Notes: generated by a model not told the origin, from the sequence alone. DNA of 45,041 nucleotides from an uncultured Oscillospiraceae bacterium (GCA_934573935.1 CAKTMO010000012.1:1-45041); one strand, 5' to 3'. Numbered from the stretch's first letter, positions 1 to 8,747 are shown. Program-made: numbers and translations.

Positions 1-98
1 GTGGATTTTCCCACCTGACGCGGGCCGGTCAGCAGCACGCAGGCGTACTCCTCGCTTACGGCTATAAACTTCTTTTCCAGCTGTCTTTCAATATACAT
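1..98 (-). CDS. AAA+ ATPase (AAA_14/DUF4143-type), 5' end only
   Basis: Only the first 32 codons lie in the window; the gene runs off the left edge. The N-terminus MYIERQLEKKF is followed by a strand and a Walker A loop, LLTGPRQVGKS, which is the usual opening of the AAA_14/DUF4143 ATP-binding family of unknown cellular role. The start at 98 is set by AGGAGG nine bases upstream. The encoded N-terminus is identical in residues to the copy at 44944-45041, so two paralogues point outward from the contig ends. The family assignment is good; function is not known. Confidence 0.75.
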   Translation of the reverse strand, partial: MYIERQLEKKFIAVSEEYACVLLTGPRQVGKS

Positions 99-114
99 TG
101 TTCCGCCTCCTTTG

Positions 115-205
115 GGCTAAAATACGATGCACCTTTATTATAGCCTAAAAGCAAAGAGAAATCAACCGATTTTAGGCTAAAATACGATGCACTTTTATTT
201 TAGCC
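115..205 (-). promoter_or_regulatory. ATPase promoter with two palindromic operators
   Basis: On the minus strand a -35 TTGATT (165..160) and a -10 TATAAT (142..137) are 17 bp apart, upstream of the ATPase. Two 31 bp palindromes lie at 115-145 and 175-205, with arms GGCTAAAATA and TATT(T/A)TAGCC around an 11 bp spacer CGATGCAC(C/T)TT. The distal one has perfect 10 bp arms; the proximal one overlaps the -10. This geometry suggests repression by a dimeric regulator, possibly the gene product itself (inference). Confidence 0.7.
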
Positions 206-241
206 TGCGCAGCAGCAATTATGCGTATCCGTAACAGGAAA

Positions 242-266
242 GCCGCCCGATTTGAAATCGGGCGGC
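242..266. terminator. Perfect GC-rich palindrome, terminator-like
   Basis: GCCGCCCGATTT and AAATCGGGCGGC form a perfect 12 bp stem around one base. It is followed by only a short T stretch, so it may be a terminator or simply part of the repeat; the same palindrome recurs at 44775-44799. Confidence 0.5.
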
Positions 267-452
267 TTCGTTGCCTCGTAAGTGCTTTCCTCTGGGGGAC
301 AGCCGGCATTGCGATACCGGCACTTTGCGCACACCCCCACGATTTTGACCTCTCCCGCGCCTGAAACGCCCGCCAAACATCCTTTTTACAGGTCAATTTT
401 TGGGCTGATGCGCATCGTCGCCAAACCCGCAAACCATTGCGGCACAACGACT

Positions 453-814
453 TTAAGTCATTTCCGGTTGCTCCACATCCCATTGGATCGGCTCCATCCC
501 CAATGACCGTACTGCGGAGATCACGTGGTCGTCATACTCGCCGTAGGGGCAGCGGATCAGGGTGGGGCAGCAGCCGGTGACGGCTTCGATTTTTTCGCAG
601 CTCTTCTGAATATCCGCCACGATTTGGGAGGAACTCAGGCTGTTGTAGTGGTCGTGGTGGGTGGAATGGCTCATCACCTCGTGCCCCGCGTCGTGAAGGG
701 CCTTTACCGACTCCGGATACTTATCCACCCAGTCGCCCACCACAAAAAAGGTGGTTTTTACGTTGTACTTCGCCAGAATGTCAATGAGATGCTGGGTATC
801 CTCGTTGCCCCACG
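453..814 (-). pseudogene. Polysaccharide deacetylase (NodB domain), C-terminal fragment
   Basis: This is the downstream half of a PdaB-like NodB-family peptidoglycan/polysaccharide deacetylase whose upstream half is at 13441-13643. It begins at WGNEDTQ and contains the metal-binding motif (MSHSTHHDHYNSL), the RCPYGEYDDH motif and QWDVE. The reading frame joins the other half exactly when the intervening element is removed, giving SFDAAWGNEDTQ, the expected motif 1. The end (QWDVEQPEMT) diverges from the family and the last His-containing motif is missing, so the 3' end also appears truncated, next to the ATPase repeat module. The intact gene would have encoded at least 188 residues. Almost certainly inactive. 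Confidence 0.8.
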
Positions 815-834
815 GTGATGCAAAAGTGCGGCAG
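808..834. other. attL of the 12.6 kb integrated element
   Basis: The sequence CCCCACG (808-814), belonging to the deacetylase gene, is followed by the arm GTGATGCAAAAGTGCGGCAG (815-834). The same CCCCACG recurs at 13441-13447 preceded by an inverted copy of the arm (17 of 20 positions match). The recombinase stop codon lies 62 bp inside. This is the arrangement expected for attL of a serine integrase. Confidence 0.75.
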
Positions 835-895
835 TTCTGTAGGAAACGTTTCAAAGTTCCCGTGCCTTTTGCTTCGCTTATAGAAAGTCGTATTG

Positions 896-2443
896 CTACC
901 TTTCCAGCAGTGCGCGGTACTCCTCCGGAAACAGATAGTCGATCTCAATGCGGTTCCCCTCATAGACACGTATCTCGCGAATAGCGGCGGCCACTGTGGG
1001 ACGATCCAGCTCCGTCAGATGACCCAGAGCCAGCAGCTCCTTTACCCACGGCAGCGCCAGCGGATCGTCCTGCGCCGTGTTGCGCAGCTTGTCCCGCTGG
1101 GCCTGTAGTGCCTGCTCCTGTGCGTCATAGTCGGCGCGGTAGCGGAGGTAATCCCCCTTGGAGATCAGCGCGTCCTGATAGTCCTCATAGGCACTCTGGC
1201 GGCGGCGCTGAATGCGCTGCAAGGCGGCTTCCAACTTTTGTGGTTGATCGGTGCCGGAGCGCGGATGCTTTGCCGCGCACTGCTGTGCCAGCTGGCGGAG
1301 GTTTTCCACGCCGGCAATGAGTTGGTTCAAATCATCCAGTATTACCTTCGTCAACACATCGTGGGCAATATAATGCTTGCTGCACACGGACGCGCCGTAG
1401 CGCTTGTATGAGCCGCAAGTGTAGAATGTCTTACCGCCCCAGACGGTCTTGACCATGGCCCGTCCACAATCGCCGCACTTGAGAAAGCCCGCAAAGGGAC
1501 TGACATTCTGCTGAAGATCCGGCATGCGGGCGTTGCTGTTCAACAGGGCCTGTACCCGCTGCCACTGGTCTTTCTCGATGATCGGTTCGTGAGTGCCGGA
1601 TACCACCGTCCACTGAGAACGATCCTTCCGCTTGGCTTTCCCGTGCATTTGGAGTCGGTCATCCCGACCCTGCTCCATATTCCCGATGTACATCTCGTTC
1701 TGCAAAATACGGTGGATGGTGGCATATGTCCAGTAGGTGGTGGCCTCCAGGCGGTGGTTGTTGCGGTATTTTTCGCCGGTAAGCCGCTTGTACTCGCTAG
1801 GGCAGGGGAGACCCTCCTCGTTCAGTTGCCTGGCAATACGGATCTTTCCCATTCCGTTTTCAAACAGGGTAAAGATGCGCCGTACCACCTCCGCCGCAGG
1901 CGGGTCGATGACAAGACGGTTGTGATTCTGCGGGTCCTTGCAGTAGCCGTAGCTGGCGAAGGCTCCGATAAACTCACCCCGCTGCTGCTTGGCGTGGAGG
2001 GAGCTTTTAACTTTTTGGGAAATGTCTCGGGCGTACTGGGTGTTGAACAGGTTCTTCAGCGGCATCATCATGTCATAGGCGCCGCGGTCACTGTCGATGT
2101 TATCCGTGACGGCGATGAACCGCACGCCGTGCTCCGGCAGCCAGCGTTCCAGATAGCGGCCTGTTTCGATGTAGTCGCGGCCGAAGCGGGACAAATCCTT
2201 TACCAGCACACAGCGGATGCGCCCGCGCTCCATATCCCGCAGCATCCGCTGAAAGGCGGGACGCCGAAAATTCGTGCCGGTATAGCCGTCGTCGGCATAG
2301 CACTCCGACACGGTCAACTCAGGATGATGTTCAATATACTCCTCCAGCAGCTTCCGCTGGTTGCCGATGGAATCGCTCTCCATCCGGTCCCCGTCCTCCC
2401 GGGACAGACGGCAGTACAGCGCGGTGGGGATCTTCTGCGCCAT
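896..2443 (-). CDS. Large serine recombinase (integrase of the 12.6 kb element)
   Basis: A 515-residue site-specific recombinase. The N-terminal resolvase domain carries the catalytic serine in ALYCRLSRED (Ser14) and the arginine motif VKDLSRFGRDYIETGRY; a Recombinase domain follows, then a zinc ribbon (CGDCGRAM ... YTCGSYKRYG) and a coiled-coil-rich C-terminal arm that in this family controls attP/attB choice. The start MAQKIPTALYC is chosen because GGAGG lies six bases upstream; a start nine codons earlier lacks one. It ends 62 bp from the left attachment arm and is preceded by a 39-aa ORF. The gene looks intact, so the element may still excise. Family assignment is firm; its action on the sites described here is inference. 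Confidence 0.92.
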   Translation of the reverse strand: MAQKIPTALYCRLSREDGDRMESDSIGNQRKLLEEYIEHHPELTVSECYADDGYTGTNFRRPAFQRMLRDMERGRIRCVLVKDLSRFGRDYIETGRYLERWLPEHGVRFIAVTDNIDSDRGAYDMMMPLKNLFNTQYARDISQKVKSSLHAKQQRGEFIGAFASYGYCKDPQNHNRLVIDPPAAEVVRRIFTLFENGMGKIRIARQLNEEGLPCPSEYKRLTGEKYRNNHRLEATTYWTYATIHRILQNEMYIGNMEQGRDDRLQMHGKAKRKDRSQWTVVSGTHEPIIEKDQWQRVQALLNSNARMPDLQQNVSPFAGFLKCGDCGRAMVKTVWGGKTFYTCGSYKRYGASVCSKHYIAHDVLTKVILDDLNQLIAGVENLRQLAQQCAAKHPRSGTDQPQKLEAALQRIQRRRQSAYEDYQDALISKGDYLRYRADYDAQEQALQAQRDKLRNTAQDDPLALPWVKELLALGHLTELDRPTVAAAIREIRVYEGNRIEIDYLFPEEYRALLER

Positions 2444-2476
2444 GACGCGCCTCCTTTCCTGCGTGGTCAAGCGGCG

Positions 2477-2596
2477 CTACGCCGTCTGTGTGTGGGCGCG
2501 GATCAATTCCAGCACCAGCGCCTCCGCCGTCTGCTGGCCGACAAATTGTCGGGTGACGGTGATCGCCTGCGCAGGCGTTTGCTGAGCGGTTGGCAT
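2477..2596 (-). CDS. Small 39-aa protein upstream of the recombinase
   Basis: Short ORF beginning MPTAQQTPAQAITVTRQFVG with GAGGAGG eight bases before the ATG, ending 33 bp before the recombinase start. No recognisable domain. It is probably cotranscribed with the recombinase; the second recombinase in the window (41052-42518) also has a small ORF directly upstream, although the two peptides are not alike. It could be a directionality or accessory factor, but nothing in the sequence shows that. Confidence 0.55.
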   Translation of the reverse strand: MPTAQQTPAQAITVTRQFVGQQTAEALVLELIRAHTQTA

Positions 2597-2659
2597 AAAC
2601 AGACCTCCTCTTCGGGAATAGTCCATCCTATGCGCCCAGCAGAAGCCGTATGTTTGCCG

Positions 2660-2732
2660 GTATCCATCAAATGGATACGACAGTTCCGGTAAGCTGTTTT
2701 GGCGGCTCTCAAAATTTTTTGAAAAAAATTTT
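2660..2732. promoter_or_regulatory. Two palindromes upstream of the recombinase operon
   Basis: GTATCCAT-CAA-ATGGATAC (2660-2678) is a perfect 8 bp inverted repeat typical of a repressor operator. Next to it CAAAATTTTTT and AAAAAATTTTG (about 2709-2732) form an A/T-tract palindrome. Both lie between the divergent recombinase and surface-protein genes, so they could regulate either. The remaining bases of the 2597-2823 gap show no gene. Confidence 0.45.
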
Positions 2733-2823
2733 GCATTCGGGGTGAGAGTTTTTCTGATTTGATGTACCTATATAGGTGAAAGGCATATTTTCGGACAAAC
2801 CAAAGGGAGGAGGTGCAGCTGAC

Positions 2824-5209
2824 ATGTACGATACCGCGAAACGGGTGGAACTGGTCAAAAAGCGGGTGCGGGAAAACATCCGCCGGAAACAGCGCCGCGG
2901 TGTCTGCGGACTGTCCGCCGTGTGCGTGTTCCTGCTGGCGGCGCTGACGCAGACGACGGGCCTGGTGATCGGCCAGGGCCAGACCGCCGCCCAGGGTGGC
3001 TTTGGCGCCATGCTGCTGCGGGAGGACGCAGGCGGCTATGTGCTGGTGGCCGTGGCGGCCTTCGCTGTATCAGCGGCGCTGACAGCCGTTTGCATGCGGC
3101 TGCATGAGCGGGACAAACGAAAGGAAGAGACAAAGGATGATAATGGTGCGAACAGTACTCGTTCCAGTACCATCATCGGCGGAACGTTCTATGGGTCGGT
3201 CATAAATGGAAAACGAAGCGAGATCAGCGGCGGTACGTTCCATGGAACTGTCACGAACGAAGCGGACAACTGGCCTGGCGGCCACATCGGCACGATCAGC
3301 GGCGGCTCGTTCGATGAAAAACCCTACGGCGCCTTCACCGTGACGTTTGACGTCCGCGGCGGCACGCCGGAGCCGGAGCCGCAGGTGCGCGTCAACGCCC
3401 CTGCCACCGCGCCGACCACTGACCCGACCAAAGACGATCAGCAATTCCTCGGCTGGTATACCGACAGCGAGTGTACGCAGCCCTATGAATTCACGAATAC
3501 TTTCAAGGAATGGATCCTGGCGGACACCACACTCTACGCCCTGTGGTCTGACGATCGCTGCGCCATGACATTCGATTCAAACGGCGGCAGCGAAGTGCAA
3601 CCGCAGCTGCTGCTTATCTCCGGCGACAAGGCCAAAGAGCCGCTGGACCCCACCAAGGAGGGCGCGACGTTCCTCGGCTGGTTCACCCAGAGCGGAAAGC
3701 ACTGGAACTTCACCCACGACCCTGTGACCGAGAACATCACCCTCAAAGCCATGTGGCTTGACGGCGCGGCCCCCACTCCGCCGACGACCGTAGCCGTCAC
3801 CGGCGTGACGCTGGATCAGACCGCCCTGACGCTTGCCAAGGGCGGCAGCCAGCCCCTGACCGCCACCGTTGCACCGGCAGATGCCACCGACAAGACCGTG
3901 TCCTGGTCCAGCACCGACGCTTCGGTGGCATCCGTCAGCAGCGACGGCACGGTCACGGCGGGCAAGGCGGGCATGGCGCTTATCGTCGCCCGCACAGCGG
4001 ACGGCAATTACATTGCGGCCTGCGCCGTCACGGTGCCGGAGGATGCGCCGAAGCCGACCGACCCCGCCAAGCCCGACATTCGGGTCACCGGCTCCTATAC
4101 CTACAACGGCTCCGTGCAGACGGCCGCCGTGACCGGCTATGACCCCGCCGCCATGGATATCACCGGCAACACCGCCACAGACGCGGGCAGCTACACCGTG
4201 AAAGTCACATCCAGGACCGGAAAATGGGCGGACGGCAGCAGCGATACCGTGACCGCGGACTGGCGCATCGGCCAGGCCACACAGAGCGCGCCCACCGGCC
4301 TGGCCGGCGTTGCGCCCACCACCAAGGATGGCAATGACGGCAGGATCACCGGCGTGACCAGCAAAATGGAATACCGCGCGGAAGCGGATACGACTTATGC
4401 GGCCTGCACCGGAACGGAGATTACCGGCCTGTCCGCCGGCAACTACTTCGTCCGCTGCGCGGCGGACAAAAACCATTCCGCCAGCCCTGATGCGGCGGTC
4501 ACAGTGGGCGAGGGCGCTCCCCTTGCGGACTGCACCGTCACCTTCGCCCCCAACGGCGGTGCCGGAAGCATGGAGCCTGTGACCGTCAAGACGGGAATCA
4601 ACTACACCCTGCCCGCCTGCGGCTTCACCGCGCCCGAGGGCCGGGCGTTCAAAGCCTGGGAGATCGGCGGCAGAGAGTACGCCGCGGGCGATCCCTACAC
4701 CGTGACGGAAAATACCACGGTCAAGGCGCTGTGGCAGGACAGTGTCGTTACCTCCACCACCGATTACACACTGCGCTTTGAAACGGGCGGCGGCAGCGTC
4801 ATCGCCAGCGTGCGGGGCACGTACAATACCTATATCGACCTGAGTAAGTACGTTCCCACCTGGCGCGGCCATACCTTTATCGGCTGGTACAGCGACAGCA
4901 GCCTGACGAACCGGATCTCCGGCGTCTATCTGACGGAGGATACCACCGTGTATGCCGCCTGGCGCGCGGACGGCCCCCCCTGATCCCACCGACCCCGCCG
5001 ACGCCGCCGGTTCCAGTACCCCCAGTACCCCCAGCGCCCCCAGCAGCCCCACCGGCCGGACCGACGCCAAGCGGCTGGAATCCCAGCGGACCGGCGACAG
5101 CAGCCCGTTAGGTCTGTGGAGCCTCTCCCTCTGCGCGTCTCTTGCTGGCTGCCTGACGCTGGCCGCATGGCAGATCAGGCGGCGGCGCAGGGAAGCTGAC
5201 CAAAAGTAA
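2824..5209 (+). pseudogene. InlB-repeat/Big2 membrane protein, frameshifted in a C7 tract (phase-variable?)
   Basis: ATG at 2824 follows GGAGGAGG; the first frame stops at 4983 (719 aa). Domains: a basic N-terminus, two hydrophobic segments (about residues 24-50 and 68-92), ISGGTF-type beta repeats, two InlB/Listeria-Bacteroides repeats each ending in a W, a Big2-like domain (VAVTGVTLDQTALTLAKGG), an MBG-like block, and two more InlB repeats. At the C7 run 4974-4980 the frame ends in GPP-stop. Removing one C continues through a Pro/Ser/Thr-rich stalk to TGDSSPLGLW, a transmembrane stretch and RRRRREADQK ending at 5209 (794 aa total). The anchor is therefore out of frame in this assembly. This could be a phase-variable state, a fixed mutation or an error. 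It belongs to the integrated element. Likely cell-envelope adhesion or matrix function, from family knowledge only. Confidence 0.8.
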
Positions 5210-5225
5210 GAACTGCCTGTAAAAA

Positions 5226-5256
5226 GAGAGCCATCGGCAAAATGCCGATGGCTCTC
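5226..5256. terminator. Bidirectional terminator between surface protein and lysR
   Basis: GAGAGCCATCGGC pairs perfectly with GCCGATGGCTCTC around AAAAT. It is preceded by A5 and followed by AATT, and lies between two convergent genes. Confidence 0.75.
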
Positions 5257-5294
5257 AATTGATACCCGATCACATGCCGGAGCGGCAGACGCCC

Positions 5295-6179
5295 TCACTG
5301 ATCCCCGTTTTCCGCCACCCACGCCCGTACATAGTCCACAAACAGGCGGGTGGAGTTGGACAGCGCCTTCTCGTCCTTCACCCCGATGCCGATGGTGCGG
5401 TGGAAGGTCATAGGCGGGCGGCAGGCGGTGACGGGCGCGGGACTGTGCCGCACCATCAGCTCCGGCAGCAGGCTGATGCCCAGCCCCTCCGACACCATGG
5501 ATAAAATCGTCCGGTCCTCCCGCGCCACATACTTCACGTTGGGCCGGATGCCCATCTCGTCAAAGGCCGCCATGATCTCATAGTCGTCGCCCTCCTCTAG
5601 CTGGATGAAGGGCTCCGACGCCAGCAGCTCCTTAGGGAAGGGATCGCTGCCCGCGTAAGGATGGTCGCAGGGCACAATGACCTGCAGTTCGTCCCGATGC
5701 AGGGCGTAGGTCTGCAGCCGCTTCACCGGCGGCAGCCGCAAAAACCCGCAGTCCACCGCGCCGGTGACGATCCAGTTCTCGATCTGGTCATAGAAGTCGC
5801 CGGTGACCACCTCGAACTCAATGTTGGGATACAGTTTGCCGAAGCTCTTCAGAATGCGGGGCAGCCACTGGGCCGACACGCTGGAAAAGGTGGCGATCTT
5901 TACCAGGCCGCTGTCCATGTCCTTCAGCCCCTCCACCGTCTGCATCAGGGCATGATGAGCGGCGCACAGCTTCTCGATTTTGGGCAGCACCGCCCGCCCG
6001 TCCGCCGTCAGTACCACGCCGCCCCGATTGCGGCTGAGCAGCGTGATGCCCAGCTCGCTCTCTAACGACGTGATGGCGTGGCTGATGCCGGACTGGGTAA
6101 AGTTCAGCGCCTCCGCCGCCTTGGTAAACGTGCCGCAGGACACCACCTTCAAAAACACCTGATATTTGGAAATGCTCAT
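5295..6179 (-). CDS. LysR-family transcriptional regulator
   Basis: A 294-residue LysR-type regulator of normal length. The N-terminal winged helix-turn-helix reads MSISKYQVFLKVVSCGTFTK then AAEALNFTQSGISHAITSLE, and the C-terminal periplasmic-binding-like effector domain follows (VKIATFSSVSAQWLPRIL onward, including GLGISLLPELMV). The start at 6179 is the one giving a canonical N-terminus, with AGGTGG upstream; a longer open frame lacks support. The likely target is the divergent gene at 6316 and/or itself, through the T-N11-A palindrome between them. The effector is unknown. Confidence 0.9.
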   Translation of the reverse strand: MSISKYQVFLKVVSCGTFTKAAEALNFTQSGISHAITSLESELGITLLSRNRGGVVLTADGRAVLPKIEKLCAAHHALMQTVEGLKDMDSGLVKIATFSSVSAQWLPRILKSFGKLYPNIEFEVVTGDFYDQIENWIVTGAVDCGFLRLPPVKRLQTYALHRDELQVIVPCDHPYAGSDPFPKELLASEPFIQLEEGDDYEIMAAFDEMGIRPNVKYVAREDRTILSMVSEGLGISLLPELMVRHSPAPVTACRPPMTFHRTIGIGVKDEKALSNSTRLFVDYVRAWVAENGDQ

Positions 6180-6210
6180 AGAAACCACCTCGCTGTTGTC
6201 TATGGCGTCT

Positions 6211-6283
6211 ATTATACATGACGACCGCTCATGAAAGCAATAGCAAAGATGCGTTTTACAAATGTGGGTTTTCGTGCTATGCT
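6211..6283. promoter_or_regulatory. Divergent promoters and LysR box
   Basis: Minus strand: -35 TTGCTT (6240..6235) and -10 TATAAT (6216..6211), 18 bp apart, for the LysR gene. Between them ATGA-N7-TCAT (6218-6232) contains the T-N11-A core of a LysR-type binding site. Plus strand: TTTACA (6255-6260) and TATGCT (6278-6283), 17 bp apart, for the small zinc-ribbon gene. Autoregulation and divergent control are inferred. Confidence 0.6.
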
Positions 6284-6315
6284 GTGTACAGCTTACGAAA
6301 CGGAGGACAAGGACC

Positions 6316-6534
6316 ATGGCCGCGCCTGCAAAAACCATCCGCTGCGCCCTGTGTGGCAGCAGCAGTGTGGTATACCGGAGCGGACGCTACTATTGCGTCT
6401 CCTGCGGCGCTCGCGGCGACCATCCCATGTCCGACGCGGAGTTGGCCCATATCGACCAGGCCCTTTCCCTGGGCGAGAACAGCGTGGAGTTGGCGGCACT
6501 GCGACGCCGCTATCCCCGCCTGCGCGTCAGATAA
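6316..6534 (+). CDS. Small zinc-ribbon protein (72 aa)
   Basis: Starts at an ATG preceded by GGAGG. Residues about 10-32 form a compact zinc ribbon, CALCGSSSVVYRSGRYYCVSCG, resembling TFIIB- or primase-type ribbons; the rest is a short helical tail rich in Arg. Divergent from the LysR gene with a shared control region. Function unknown; nucleic-acid binding is plausible but not shown. A strong hairpin follows it. Confidence 0.65.
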   Translation: MAAPAKTIRCALCGSSSVVYRSGRYYCVSCGARGDHPMSDAELAHIDQALSLGENSVELAALRRRYPRLRVR

Positions 6535-6592
6535 ATCCCCCTATCTGTACCCAATCTTTTCCATAATGAGGGTAATCCTCCCCTCGGACCGC

Positions 6593-6663
6593 GTCCGGCC
6601 ACACCGCCCTGTGGCCGGACGTGGTTTTTGCGTCAGAAAAGGGACAGCCCACCGGCTGTCCCT
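6593..6663 (+). terminator. Two tandem terminator hairpins
   Basis: GTCCGGCCACA/TGTGGCCGGAC (6593-6620) is followed by GTGGTTTTT, and AAAAGGGACAGCC/GGCTGTCCCT (6637-6663) is followed by CTTTT. Together they end the zinc-ribbon transcript and may also stop minus-strand transcription. Confidence 0.65.
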
Positions 6664-6772
6664 CTTTTGCCCGCCCGTAAGCGGGCGTTTCGTCACTTCT
6701 GCGCGTTGTACCACGCCAGCACGGCCTCCAAATGCGCCATCCCTTTCCGCAGGGAAGGGATGGCAAAGCCCG
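6664..6772. other. Short gap with hairpin and possible coding remnant
   Basis: GCCATCCCTT and AAGGGATGGC (6736-6764) form a hairpin behind the hydrolase stop. On the minus strand about 6697-6745 the sequence reads AHLEAVLAWYNAQK and then a stop, which looks like the tail of a deleted gene. This is a weak suggestion. Confidence 0.25.
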
Positions 6773-7369
6773 TCAAGCCCTTGTGATCCAATCATCCAAA
6801 AACCGCATCTGCTCCGCCGTGTGGAACCAGTGGGCTCCCTCCGGCATGACGGTCAGCGCCGCGCCGGTCCGCTGGGCGAAGGCCGATATGGTTTCCGGCG
6901 CGGTCAGCTCGTCGTGCGCCCCATATAAGATCCAGGTGGGCACGCGCCAGGAGATAGGGTGCGCCCGCACATCGCAGAGATACGCCCACGACAGCGTCTC
7001 CCCAAGCTCCGTGGGGATCTCCCCCTTTTCCGCAAGCTCCTCCTCCGTCACATGGGCCCACTGCATCATGTCGCGGATCAGCTTCTCCATGTCCACCACG
7101 GGGGAGATGAAATACGCCCGATCCACCAGCGTTTCATCCAGCGCGGACAACGAGAAAAACGCGCCGATGCTGTTGGCGATCAGAGTAAGGCGGCCGCGGC
7201 CCTGCCGCTGCTGCGCGAAAAACGCCGGAAGTTCTTCCCGCGCCTCCCAGGGCGTCTGCGCGCGGTAATCGAAGCCCACCACCTCGCTGTCGGGGAACAG
7301 GGCCTGATAATGCGCGGCTTCCGCCGCCGTACCGCCCTTCCCGTGAACGTATACCATCAAATCTTTCAT
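6773..7369 (-). CDS. Alpha/beta hydrolase, 198 aa
   Basis: A small single-domain alpha/beta hydrolase. The oxyanion strand MVYVHGKGG is near the start, the nucleophile elbow is ANSIGAF (Ser near residue 95), the acid is in YGAHDELTAPE and the catalytic His is in PEGAHWFH near the C-terminus. The start at 7369 gives a canonical N-terminus MKDLMVYVHGK; an upstream open frame has no family likeness. It lies five bases after the stop of a membrane-protein gene in the same direction. The substrate is unknown; esterase or peptidase activity would fit the fold. Confidence 0.82.
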   Translation of the reverse strand: MKDLMVYVHGKGGTAAEAAHYQALFPDSEVVGFDYRAQTPWEAREELPAFFAQQRQGRGRLTLIANSIGAFFSLSALDETLVDRAYFISPVVDMEKLIRDMMQWAHVTEEELAEKGEIPTELGETLSWAYLCDVRAHPISWRVPTWILYGAHDELTAPETISAFAQRTGAALTVMPEGAHWFHTAEQMRFLDDWITRA

Positions 7370-7374
7370 CTGTC

Positions 7375-7839
7375 TCAACCTTTCCTGAAGGATTGCAGCG
7401 ACACCGTGATATGTGCCGCGCCGAAGACCGCCATCATGATCGCCGCCGGAGGATTGTGCAGCCAGACGGCGGCGCACAGAAAATACAGCACCGGAAACAC
7501 CTCCGGCGGCAGGGGGACGAAGAGGAACGCCCGCCGCAGCAGCTCCGTTTTCCGCCCGCCCGCAAAATACCGCAGCCAGACCAGGTGGTACAGCGCCAGA
7601 AAACCGGCGGCCAGGTACAGCCATACACTGTAAAGGTCCAGCGCCTCACGGCTCACCAGCAGCGTCACCGCCAGCAGATACGCCACGCGGCTGATCTGCT
7701 CCACCGCCTCTACCCAGCGGGTGACCGCCGCCTGCTCCGTCTTTTCCGCCGGCGGAAAGAGGACATAGGCGATGTTGACCGGCATGGGCAGGGCAAAGAT
7801 CACCAGCCCCGCCCAGGAAAAGGACAGCGTCAGATTCAC
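7375..7839 (-). CDS. Polytopic membrane protein of unknown function (154 aa)
   Basis: About four hydrophobic segments (residues about 8-30, 50-68, 75-92 and 105-145). No recognised motif. Its ATG overlaps the stop of the gene upstream (ATGA at 7836-7839), so translation is probably coupled to that ORF, and the alpha/beta hydrolase follows within five bases. The three form one transcription unit. Function is not known. Confidence 0.6.
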   Translation of the reverse strand: MNLTLSFSWAGLVIFALPMPVNIAYVLFPPAEKTEQAAVTRWVEAVEQISRVAYLLAVTLLVSREALDLYSVWLYLAAGFLALYHLVWLRYFAGGRKTELLRRAFLFVPLPPEVFPVLYFLCAAVWLHNPPAAIMMAVFGAAHITVSLQSFRKG

Positions 7840-8747
7840 AGCACAACACCCGCTTTCACGGCGAAAGGCGGCAGCTTCGCAGGCTTTCCGTAAATGGCGG
7901 CCAGCGCACGGAACTCCCGCCGAAAGGCCTCCCGCAGCTCCGTTTCCGTCAGGTGCAGATGGTCGGTGTTGGCCAGAATGGCCAGCCCATAGGAGAAGTA
8001 GATCATGTCCTGATGGAACCGGTGGGCAACCTCCTCACAGTAGCCGAACTCCTCCGCCATCACGCCGATGACCTCCGGCAGCAGAACGCTTCCCGTGCCG
8101 ATGCCCAAAAATGTATGCTTCATCATCGTAAGCCCCTGCGTCAGCGGGAAGAAGCTGACGATCCGCTGCATCACCGGCGGCATGACCTCGATGGGCAGCG
8201 TCGTGCCGGAAAAGATCAGCATGGGGAAATAGAGGATCGACGCAATGACGCTGGCCTGTTTGCTGTCCTTTGCCACGCCGCCCACCAGCATACCGATGGA
8301 CAGAGTCGAGAGCATGGTAAGCGCCCAGCTCCCCAAAAAAGCGAGAAGCGACCCCCGCAGCCGCACGCCCCACAAGAGCGCCGCTGCGGCCAGTGTCACC
8401 AGCGACACGATGCAGTAGACGATGTACATGGACAGCTCGACGCCCAGAACGAACACGGGGCTGACCGGCGTAACACGGAAGCGCTTGAGGATCTTCAGCT
8501 CTCTCAGGCCGGATACCGCCTGGGGCAGACCCATCAGCCCGCCGGCGCAGATGGCGATCGTACCAGCGGCTCCGAAAGACTGCTCCAGAAACGTATAGTC
8601 CGCGTCGTCATAGGCGGGCTTTGTGCCATAGATGATGCCAAGGATGACAAAGACCGCCAGCGGCATAATGACAGCAAAGATGGGCATATTCATGTCCCGC
8701 ACACTCAGCTTCAGCTCCGTTTTCAAAAACGTGAAAAAGCGTTTCAT
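7836..8747 (-). pseudogene. Chimera: ABC-2 permease N-part fused to a TetR-like C-terminus
   Basis: Residues 1 to about 233 are an ABC-2 type exporter permease: MKRFFTFLKTELKLSVRDM, then hydrophobic segments, GLMGLPQAVSGLRELKILKR, IFSGTTLPIEVMPP and FPLTQGLTMMKHTFLG. The normal last membrane segment is absent. The remaining 70 residues (from about VIGVMAEEFGY) are hydrophilic and helical, with HRFHQDMIYFSYGLAILAN and LTETELREAFRREFRALAAI, reminiscent of the ligand domain of a TetR regulator. The simplest reading is an in-frame deletion that joined two neighbouring genes, near 8070. It overlaps the upstream ORF by ATGA. Exporter activity is doubtful. Confidence 0.55.

Larger units (their letters stand above)
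1..397. repeat. Left copy of about 395 bp inverted repeat at the contig ends
   Basis: This stretch is repeated in inverse orientation at 44645-45041. Bases 1-77 are a perfect match to the reverse complement of the last 77 bases; beyond that the identity falls but stays clear through the ATPase promoter, the palindrome at 242-266 and the block near 340-385 containing CGCCTGAAACGCCCGCCAAA. The 98-452 gap between the ATPase start and the deacetylase fragment holds only this repeat. Confidence 0.9.

Noticed and set aside
115..205. CRISPR array at the contig end
   Set aside because: Only two repeat units are present and they are palindromic operators tied to a promoter, not spacer-separated repeats; no cas gene is present.
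5209..5225. LPXTG sorting signal in the InlB-repeat protein
   Set aside because: The tail has TGDSSPLGLW followed by a hydrophobic stretch and Arg run but no LPXTG; a sortase variant cannot be claimed from sequence alone.
3577..5322. Long antisense ORF of 581 codons
   Set aside because: Shadow of the InlB-repeat gene on the other strand; its Gly/Ala/Arg/His-rich translation has no domain and its start lacks a ribosome-binding site.
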